From Actinomadura opuntiae (GTDB lineage: Bacteria > Actinomycetota > Actinomycetes > Streptosporangiales > Streptosporangiaceae): a stretch of DNA of 64,000 nucleotides. The translations under genes were made by a program, and so were the position numbers. Of the stretch, positions 58,499 to 64,000 are shown piece after piece. Where the stretch lies: assembly GCF_030283205.1 (NCBI RefSeq), contig NZ_JASNWF010000010.1, positions 1 through 64,000 on the forward strand, read 5' to 3'. The notes beneath the pieces are model-generated. The model saw only the letters and a list, made by a program, of their open reading frames with translations. It was not told the DNA's origin and searched no databases. The first letter of the stretch is position 1. Each line of letters begins with the position of its first letter.

Positions 58499-59293
58499 TC
58501 ACTCGGCGAACGTCGTCAGCGCCTTGGCGAACAGGTCCGGATCGTCCGCCATCGCCATGTGCCCCTGACCCGGCAGCTCCACGACCTCGGCGCCGGGCAG
58601 GACGCGGGCCAGCGCGTCCGCCGTCGGCCGCTGGTACGGCGGGCTCGCCTCCCCGACCAGCAGCCGTACCGGCACCCGGATCGTCGCGAACCGCGCGCAG
58701 TCCTCGATCCGCGGCACGCTCTCGCTCTCCCGGACGAGCGGCGGCGCGTTGCCCAGGCACGCCGCCCAGAACCGGCGGGCCCCGCGCAGCGCGTCCACCT
58801 GCCGCGGCGACAGGCGGATCACGTCGCGGAACACCGTCTCGAGGAGCCGGTCGTAGTCCTCCTCGCGGGCGAGCCCGCGGAGTTTCTCCAGCAGTTCGGG
58901 GGAGGCGGCCTCGCGCCAGGGCGTCGTGATCGGGGGCTCGTAGAGCACGAGCCGTCCGATCGCGTCCGTCGCCATGGCCGCGTGGAGTGAGCACACCGCA
59001 CCGTAGGAGTGGCCGACGAGGAAGACGTCCCGTCCCGCCGCCTCGACGACCGCGGCGATGTCCTCGCCCTCGCGCTCGACGGCGTACGGGCCGCCCTCCC
59101 TCGCGCTGTGGCCGCGTCCTCGCCGGTCCATCACGTGCACGGTGAAGCGCTCGGCGAGCACCGGCACCACCGGCGCCCAGCAGCGGCGGTCGACGGCCGC
59201 GCCGTGCACGAGCACCATCGGCGGTCCCGCGCCGATCGTCTCGTAGCCGACGACCGTCCCGTCCCTGGACTCGGCGTACCCGACCTCGGTCAC
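58499..59293 (-). CDS. Alpha/beta hydrolase
   Basis: 264 residues from GTG 59293. Oxyanion HGAAVD, nucleophile elbow VFLVGHSYGAVC (Ser), acid probably in RLLVGEASPPY, His in GQGHMAMADD. Cytoplasmic serine hydrolase of broad family; substrate unknown. Convergent with the permease gene, 4 bases apart. Confidence 0.9.
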   Translation of the reverse strand: MTEVGYAESRDGTVVGYETIGAGPPMVLVHGAAVDRRCWAPVVPVLAERFTVHVMDRRGRGHSAREGGPYAVEREGEDIAAVVEAAGRDVFLVGHSYGAVCSLHAAMATDAIGRLVLYEPPITTPWREAASPELLEKLRGLAREEDYDRLLETVFRDVIRLSPRQVDALRGARRFWAACLGNAPPLVRESESVPRIEDCARFATIRVPVRLLVGEASPPYQRPTADALARVLPGAEVVELPGQGHMAMADDPDLFAKALTTFAE

Positions 59294-59330
59294 GCGGGGA
59301 GCGTACCTGCCCAGGTCCGGGACGGGTATG

Positions 59331-59344
59331 CGAACATATGTTCG
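59331..59344. promoter_or_regulatory. LexA (SOS) box overlapping the dinB start codon
   Basis: CGAACATATGTTCG is a perfect 14-bp palindrome and matches the actinobacterial/Bacillus SOS box CGAACNNNNGTTCG exactly. The dinB ATG (59338-59340) lies inside it. TATGCG a few bases earlier could be the -10, which would make the mRNA leaderless. Confidence 0.85.
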
Positions 59345-60540
59345 TGTCCGGCGCCGCCACGATCCTGCACGCCGACCTGGACGCCTTCTACGCGTCGGTC
59401 GAGCAGCGCGACGACCCCGCGCTGCGCGGCCGGCCGGTCATCGTCGGCGGCGGTGTGGTGCTGGCGGCCAGCTACGAGGCCAAGGCGCACGGCGTCCGCA
59501 CCGCGATGAGCGGCGGCCAGGCGCGGCGGCTGTGCCCGCGCGCCGTGGTCGTCCCGCCCCGGATGGACGCCTACGCCGAGGCCAGCAAGGCGGTGTTCGC
59601 GCTGTTCCGCGCCACGACGCCGCTCGTCGAGGGCCTGTCGATCGACGAGGCGTTCCTCGACGTCGACGGCCTGCGCCGCATCTCCGGGACGCCCGCCGAC
59701 ATCGCGGCGCGGCTGCGGCGCCGGGTGGCCGAGGAGGTCGGGCTGCCGATCACCATCGGCGTGGCCCGCACGAAGTTCCTGGCGAAGGTGGCCAGCGGCG
59801 TCGCCAAGCCCGACGGGCTCCTCGTCGTCCCGCCGGACGGCGAACTGGAGTTCCTGCGCCCGCTGCCGGTGCGGCGGCTGTGGGGCGTCGGGCCCGCGAC
59901 CGCCGCCAAGCTCGCCGGGTACGGGGTGACCACGGTCGGCCAGGTCGCCGACATGCCGGAGGAGGCGCTGGTGTCGCTGCTCGGCCCCGGCGCCGGACGC
60001 CACCTGCACGCGCTGGCCCGCAACCGGGACCCGCGTCTCGTCCGCACCGGCGTCCGTCGCCGCTCGATGGGCGCCCAGCGCGCCCTCGGCCGCCGGCAGC
60101 GGACGCCCGAGGAACTCGACGCGATGCTGGTCGGCCTGCTGGACCGGCTCGCGGGACGGCTGCGCGGCGCGCACCGGGTGTGCCGGACGGTCACGCTGCG
60201 GCTCCGGTTCGGCGACTACGCCCGCGCGACCCGCTCGCACACGCTGCCGCAGGCCACGGCCGACACGGCGGTGCTGCTGAACGCGGCCCGCCGCCTGCTC
60301 GGCGCCGCCGCCCCGCTGATCGCCGAGCGCGGGCTGACGCTGATCGGGGTGTCGCTCGGCTCCCTGCACGACGACCGGGCCGTCCAGCTCGCGCTCCCGT
60401 TCGACGCCGGCGAGGCCGCGGACGCCGCCGTCGACGGCGTCCGCGGCCGGTTCGGCTCGTCCGCGATCATGCCCGCGGTGCTCCTGGGCCGCGACCCCGG
60501 CCTCGCCGTCCCGACCCTCCCCGACGACCCACCCCACTGA
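59338..60540 (+). CDS. dinB: DNA polymerase IV (Y-family)
   Basis: 400 residues. Palm: ILHADLDAFYASVEQRDDP (metal Asp), catalytic EGLSIDEAFLDVDG (Asp-Glu), steric region SYEAKAHGVRTAMS, helix-hairpin-helix LWGVGPATAAKLAGYGVTTVG, little finger from about 240. Error-prone bypass synthesis at damaged DNA. The C-terminus is short and I see no clear beta-clamp motif beyond the acidic/leucine-containing end (AVQLALPF at about 350). SOS control is indicated by the LexA box at its start. Confidence 0.94.
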   Translation: MFVSGAATILHADLDAFYASVEQRDDPALRGRPVIVGGGVVLAASYEAKAHGVRTAMSGGQARRLCPRAVVVPPRMDAYAEASKAVFALFRATTPLVEGLSIDEAFLDVDGLRRISGTPADIAARLRRRVAEEVGLPITIGVARTKFLAKVASGVAKPDGLLVVPPDGELEFLRPLPVRRLWGVGPATAAKLAGYGVTTVGQVADMPEEALVSLLGPGAGRHLHALARNRDPRLVRTGVRRRSMGAQRALGRRQRTPEELDAMLVGLLDRLAGRLRGAHRVCRTVTLRLRFGDYARATRSHTLPQATADTAVLLNAARRLLGAAAPLIAERGLTLIGVSLGSLHDDRAVQLALPFDAGEAADAAVDGVRGRFGSSAIMPAVLLGRDPGLAVPTLPDDPPH

Positions 60541-60575
60541 CCGAAGTCGCGGTGCGGCGCGTCGGCGCGGGGGCT

Positions 60576-61376
60576 TCAGAAGCTTCGGGGGATCTGAATC
60601 CGGCGCGCCGCGGCGCGGGCCGCCAGGCGGCCGAGCGCCGGGATCTCCAGCGGCAGCAGCGAGGGGAGGGGGTGGACGCGGCGGCGCTCGCCGCGCTCGA
60701 TCGCCCGCACGACCGCCCGCGCGGCGGACTCGGGGGAGACCGGCGGGAGCGTGCGCACCGGCTTGCCGCGCCAGGGCAGCAGGCCGACGTCGCGGGCATC
60801 GGTGTCGGTTGCGCCCGGGACGTACTCCAGGACGGTGACGCCGGTGCCGCGCAGCTCGTTGCGCATCGTGCGGGTGGCGTGCGCGAGCGCGACCTTCGCC
60901 GAGCCGTAGTGCCCGAGCATCGGGACCGGCAGCGCCTGCAGGGTGGACGTGACGTTGACGATCACACCGCCGTCGCGCATCCCCGGCAGCAGCGCGCGGG
61001 CCAGCGCGAGCGGAGACCAGAAGTTCGTCTCGAACAGCGCCCGCGCGTCGGCGCCGTCACCCAATTCGCCCTGGGCCGCGACCAGTCCCGCGCCCGCGTT
61101 GCTGACCAACACGCGCACCCCGCCCAGAGCCTGCACCGCCGTGGTGGCGAGCGCGGCGGCGGCGCCCGGACGCGACAGGTCGGCCTCGATCACGTGCGGA
61201 CGCGTCCCGCCGCGGGCGGCGATCCGGTCCGCCACCTCCTCCAGCGCGTCCCGGCGGCGGGCCGCGATCGCCAGCCGTGCGCCGCGTCCGGCGAGCGCGA
61301 ACGCCAGGGCGCGCCCGATCCCGCTGGACGCGCCGGTGAGCAGGACCGGCGCGTCCGCCAGCTCGATCCGGGCCAT
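60576..61376 (-). CDS. SDR family oxidoreductase
   Basis: 266 residues from ATG 61376 (GGGAGG 5 bases upstream; an ATG 3 bases earlier is too close). NAD(P) site VLLTGASSGIGRALA, NAG motif VSNAGAG, Ser in VTSTLQ, YGSAK (catalytic Tyr and Lys). Substrate unknown. Divergent from a TetR gene with a dyad between, so probably induced by that repressor's ligand. Confidence 0.92.
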   Translation of the reverse strand: MARIELADAPVLLTGASSGIGRALAFALAGRGARLAIAARRRDALEEVADRIAARGGTRPHVIEADLSRPGAAAALATTAVQALGGVRVLVSNAGAGLVAAQGELGDGADARALFETNFWSPLALARALLPGMRDGGVIVNVTSTLQALPVPMLGHYGSAKVALAHATRTMRNELRGTGVTVLEYVPGATDTDARDVGLLPWRGKPVRTLPPVSPESAARAVVRAIERGERRRVHPLPSLLPLEIPALGRLAARAAARRIQIPRSF

Positions 61377-61394
61377 CATCGCCTCCCGATATTG

Positions 61395-61411
61395 ACTGAT
61401 TATCAATCAGT
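61395..61411. promoter_or_regulatory. TetR operator candidate between SDR and TetR genes
   Basis: ACTGATT-ATC-AATCAGT, perfect 7-bp arms, overlapping a TTGACT (61392-61397). Lies 19 bases from the SDR start and 52 from the TetR start. Confidence 0.75.
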
Positions 61412-61462
61412 TCGAGAGGCTAGACTCGCCCGCGACCGCACGTCAATCCGAGGGAGCCGCCG

Positions 61463-62080
61463 ATGGCCCGGCCCGACCGCCGGCAGATGCTGATCGACGC
61501 CGCCGCCGAGTTGTTCACCGGCCGCGCCTACGACGAGGTGACCACCACCGAGATCGCCAGGCGGGCGGGCGTCGCCTACGGACTGATCGCGCACCACTTC
61601 GGCAACAAGCGCGGGCTCTACCTCGCGACGATCCGCGCCGCCGCCGACCGGCTGCGGGTCGTCCACGAGGCGGAGCCGCAGGGTGCGACGCCGGGGGAGC
61701 AGTTGCGCGACGCCCTCGACCGGCACATCGCCTACATGGAGGCCAACGCCGCCGGGTTCCTGGCGGTGATGCGCGGCGGCAACGGCTCCGACCCGGAGGT
61801 CCGCGCGATCGTGGAAGACCTGCGCTGGCAGGGCGCGCAACGGCTGCTGGACGCACTCGGCGTCCCCGACCCGGCCCGCCCCGTGCTGCGCACCACGATG
61901 CGCGGCTGGGTCGGTTACCTGGACGAGGTCGTCATCGACCACCTGCGGCATCGCGACGTCCCGCGCGACCGGCTGGCGGCCCTCGCGGCGGCGACCCTGG
62001 CCGCCGCCCTGCGCGCCGCGCGCGCGGCCGACCCGGACATCGGCCTGGACGCCGAGGTGCTCGACCTGCTCGACGCCTGA
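61463..62080 (+). CDS. TetR family transcriptional regulator
   Basis: 205 residues. HTH: RRQMLIDAAAELFTGRAYDEVTTTEIARRAGVAYGLIAHHFGNKRGLYLATI. C-terminal TetR ligand domain. The AYGLIAHHF form (instead of a Ser/Thr-rich recognition helix) is seen in lipid-type TetR groups. Probable repressor of the divergent SDR gene and itself. Confidence 0.9.
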   Translation: MARPDRRQMLIDAAAELFTGRAYDEVTTTEIARRAGVAYGLIAHHFGNKRGLYLATIRAAADRLRVVHEAEPQGATPGEQLRDALDRHIAYMEANAAGFLAVMRGGNGSDPEVRAIVEDLRWQGAQRLLDALGVPDPARPVLRTTMRGWVGYLDEVVIDHLRHRDVPRDRLAALAAATLAAALRAARAADPDIGLDAEVLDLLDA

Positions 62081-62084
62081 CCCG

Positions 62085-62120
62085 TTGACGCAACCAGATG
62101 GTTGCCATAGTATGGCAACC
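62085..62120 (+). promoter_or_regulatory. Promoter with overlapping 21-bp operator, SRPBCC-ArsR operon
   Basis: TTGACG (62085-62090), 17-bp spacer, TAGTAT (62108-62113): a near-consensus sigma-70-type promoter. The operator GGTTGCCATA-G-TATGGCAACC (62100-62120) is a perfect 10-bp-arm dyad that covers the -10. A half-copy GTTGCTATA follows near 62126. Likely target of the ArsR protein of the same operon. Confidence 0.85.
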
Positions 62121-62145
62121 GTTGAGTTGCTATACGGAGGTCGCC

Positions 62146-62577
62146 ATGGGGTTTCCCGATCGGATCGAACGGACCGTGGAGCTCGCCGCCCCGCCGGGGA
62201 AGGTGTGGGCGGCGCTCACCACGGCCGAGGGGCTGGCCGCCTGGTTCGGCGAGGAGGCCGCCATCGACCTGCGGCCGGGCGGGCGGGCCTGGATGGGCTG
62301 GAGCGACGGATCCGCCGTCGCCATGCGCGTCGAACGGATCGAGGAGCCGCGGGTGTTCGGCTTCACCTGGCAGCTCAAGGGGCTGCCCGAGGGCGATCCG
62401 CGCCGCACCTACGTCGAGTTCACCCTCGAACCGTCCGGTGCGGGCACGCGGCTGCACGTGGTGGAGACCGGTTTCGCCCAGCTCCCCGAGGACGTCTACC
62501 AGGAGGAGTACGACGCGCACGTCGGCGGATGGGCGGCGGAACTGGACGAACTCACCGGACACCTCGATGCGGCCTGA
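62146..62577 (+). CDS. SRPBCC (AHSA1-like) domain protein
   Basis: 143 residues from ATG 62146 with CGGAGG 5 bases upstream. START/SRPBCC pattern: IERTVELAAPPGKVWAALTTAEGLAAWFGEEA, DLRPGGRAWMGWSDG, and WAAELDELTGHL at the end. Binds a hydrophobic ligand or assists folding; role unknown. Its 3' end overlaps the ArsR gene by 11 bases, a very common SRPBCC/ArsR arrangement. Confidence 0.92.
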   Translation: MGFPDRIERTVELAAPPGKVWAALTTAEGLAAWFGEEAAIDLRPGGRAWMGWSDGSAVAMRVERIEEPRVFGFTWQLKGLPEGDPRRTYVEFTLEPSGAGTRLHVVETGFAQLPEDVYQEEYDAHVGGWAAELDELTGHLDAA

Positions 62578-62896
62578 CCTCGAGGCGACCGCCGAGCGGG
62601 TCTTCGCCGCGCTGGCCGACCCGTCCCGGCGCTCCGTCCTGGCGACGCTGGCCGCGGACGGGCCGGCCACCGCCACCGATCTGGCCGCCCGGCTGCCGAT
62701 CACGCGGCAGGCGATCGCCAAGCACCTCGCCCTGCTCACCGGGGCGGGCCTGGTGACGGCCGAACCGGGGGAGCGGCGCCGGGTGCGCTACCGGGTGCGC
62801 ACCGCGCCGATGCGGGTGGCGCAGCAGTTCCTGAACGTGCTGGCCGGTGACTGGGACGACCGGCTCGACGCGCTCAAGGGCCACCTCGAGCCATGA
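62567..62896 (+). CDS. ArsR family transcriptional regulator
   Basis: 109 residues from ATG 62567. Winged helix: VFAALADPSRRSVLATLAADG, ATDLAARLPITRQAIAKHLALLTGAGLVT. No metal-binding Cys cluster, so probably not a metal sensor. Expected to bind the 21-bp dyad over the operon promoter. Confidence 0.92.
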   Translation: MRPDLEATAERVFAALADPSRRSVLATLAADGPATATDLAARLPITRQAIAKHLALLTGAGLVTAEPGERRRVRYRVRTAPMRVAQQFLNVLAGDWDDRLDALKGHLEP

Positions 62897-62942
62897 CCCG
62901 GACACCACGTACGGCCGGCGACGCCGGCCACAGGGAGGGACC

Positions 62943-63695
62943 ATGAACGACCGGACGAACACGACGGCGGGCGCCGAGGCGCTGCCCAGGATCGTCGACC
63001 GGGCCACCTGGCAGGCCGAGCGGGACGCGCTCCTGGTGCGGGAGAAGGCGCACACCCACGAGGGCGACGCGATCGCGGCGGCGCGCCGGCGGCTGCCGAT
63101 GGTGGAGGTGGACGCCGCCACGCCGCTGACCGGCCCGGACGGGCCCGTCACGCTGCTGGAGACGTTCGAGGGGCGGCGGCAGCTGATCGCCTACCACCAC
63201 ATGTGGCACGACGGCCACCCCGCCGCCGAGCAGTGCGAGGGATGCACGTTCTTCAACTCGCAGGTGCGGGAGCTGTCCTACCTGCACGCCCGCGACGTCA
63301 CCTACGCCACCTTCTGCAAGGGCCCGTACAAGGACAGCGTCCGCTACCGCGACTTCATGGGCTGGGACGTCCCCTGGTACTCGGCACGGGACTCCATCGA
63401 CGCCCTGCACGCGGACCGGAGCAGCTTCGGATTGGCGTGCTACCTGCGTGACGGCGACCGGGTGTTCGAGACGTACTGGACCACCGGCCGCGGCGTCGAG
63501 CCGATGGCCCCGACCTGCGGGCTGCTCGACATGACCGTGTACGGAAGGCAGGAGGGCTGGGAGGACTCGCCCGCCGGATGGCCCCGGCCGTGGGAGAGCG
63601 ACGGCGACAACTGGCGGACCGGCGGGCGTCCGACCGCGCAGCTGTCCCGGCTCGAAGCCGGGCGCTCCGACGATCTCGGCGGCACCCGGCCCTGA
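62943..63695 (+). CDS. DUF899 family thioredoxin-like protein
   Basis: 250 residues. Thioredoxin-like fold of the DUF899 type: LIAYHHMWHDGHPAAEQCEGCTFF (Cys pair CEGC), TYATFCKG and the end block VFETYWTTGRGVEPMAPTCGLLDMTVYGRQEGWEDSP. Function not established; often coupled with SRPBCC/ArsR pairs. 46 bases after the ArsR gene, with GGGAGGG upstream, so probably the third gene of that operon. Confidence 0.9.
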   Translation: MNDRTNTTAGAEALPRIVDRATWQAERDALLVREKAHTHEGDAIAAARRRLPMVEVDAATPLTGPDGPVTLLETFEGRRQLIAYHHMWHDGHPAAEQCEGCTFFNSQVRELSYLHARDVTYATFCKGPYKDSVRYRDFMGWDVPWYSARDSIDALHADRSSFGLACYLRDGDRVFETYWTTGRGVEPMAPTCGLLDMTVYGRQEGWEDSPAGWPRPWESDGDNWRTGGRPTAQLSRLEAGRSDDLGGTRP

Positions 63696-63891
63696 GCGAG
63701 GTCCGGCCCGTCGTCCCGTCCACCATGCCGAGGCCGGGCCGGTCACCGTCCGGCTCCCGACCGGGGGCGCGGGCCGAGGATCCCGCCCGTGACCGGTGGC
63801 CGGGGCCGAGCCCGGACGCGGTGCGTCCCGGCGTGAGCACGCCGCGTTTCGTGAGACGATCGTCTTCCCCCGGGACGAAGCGGAGATTGCG

Positions 63892-64000
63892 ATGGCCGAG
63901 GAGAGGTGGTCCCCCGCCGACGTCGACCTGACGACGCCCAACACGGCGCGGATCTACGACTACCTGCTCGGCGGCAAGGACAACTACGCCGCCGACCGCG
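63892..64000 (+). CDS. SAM-dependent methyltransferase (DUF574 type), start only
   Basis: 36 codons before the window ends. MAEERWSPADVDLTTPNTAR then IYDYLLGGKDNYAADR is the well-known N-terminus of the large actinomycete DUF574 methyltransferase family (S-adenosyl-methionine-dependent, often near DUF397 and XRE regulators). GGAG 6 bases upstream. The gene continues past the edge. Confidence 0.85.
   Translation, partial: MAEERWSPADVDLTTPNTARIYDYLLGGKDNYAADR

Overview
The window is high-GC DNA with strong third-position GC bias, many GTG starts and ATGA/GTGA stop-start overlaps. It carries actinobacterial families: SCO6745-type, GuaB1, FolP2-type, LCP and L,D-transpeptidase pairs, mycothiol-type DinB (DUF664), CGNR and DUF574-type methyltransferase. 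I infer an actinomycete, probably Streptosporangiales / Thermomonosporaceae (Actinomadura-like). That placement rests on gene content and style, not on a database search.

Layout. 1-117: 3' end of a 5S rRNA and its terminator, so an rrn operon lies just upstream. 0.5-2.7 kb: a small-gene region with decay, holding a SCO6745 family protein, a YciI-like protein and a methyltransferase broken by an in-frame TAG. 2.7-10.1 kb: a TetR regulator divergent from a translationally coupled four-gene operon (AtuA-like, acyl-CoA carboxylase beta and alpha, acyl-CoA dehydrogenase). It resembles acyclic-terpene or branched acyl-CoA catabolism and has a large palindromic operator between the two arms. 10.2-12.1 kb: a tiny secreted peptide gene, a P-loop kinase-like protein and an enolase-superfamily protein without its catalytic lysines. 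12.2-15.2 kb: two LCP cell-wall ligase homologues, the second lacking the arginine part of its catalytic domain. 15.3-27.7 kb: GuaB1, a double-HTH Lrp protein, two CPA1 antiporters, LysR plus MFS exporter, UBP zinc finger, GDP-mannose dehydratase, FolP2-type protein and a CGNR protein. 28.6-29.0 kb: three tRNA genes (Trp, Ala, Ser) with unusual features, followed by a perfect 56-bp palindrome. 29.0-38.8 kb: aminotransferase/LysR pair, membrane protein, two tandem lipoprotein L,D-transpeptidases, DUF664, phosphatase, ABC-2-like membrane protein and an Lnt-like acyltransferase. 38.8-46.2 kb: two two-component systems, one divergent from a lipoprotein/adaptor/ABC efflux operon.

46.4-58.5 kb is a complete xylan-oligomer island. 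xylB-xylA diverges from a ROK regulator. A LacI-GH3-GH43 operon diverges from a three-gene sugar ABC importer (binding protein and two permeases). The expected scheme is import of xylobiose-type sugars, intracellular hydrolysis by the GH3 and GH43 enzymes, then isomerisation and phosphorylation of xylose. No ATPase is encoded, so a shared one (MsiK-type) is likely elsewhere.

58.5-64 kb: alpha/beta hydrolase, DinB polymerase with a LexA box over its start codon, SDR/TetR divergent pair, an SRPBCC-ArsR-DUF899 operon with a clear promoter/operator, and the start of a DUF574-type methyltransferase cut by the window edge.

I found no CRISPR array, integrase, transposase or phage module. The most interesting signals are the regulatory palindromes, the degenerate enzymes and the atypical tRNA trio.
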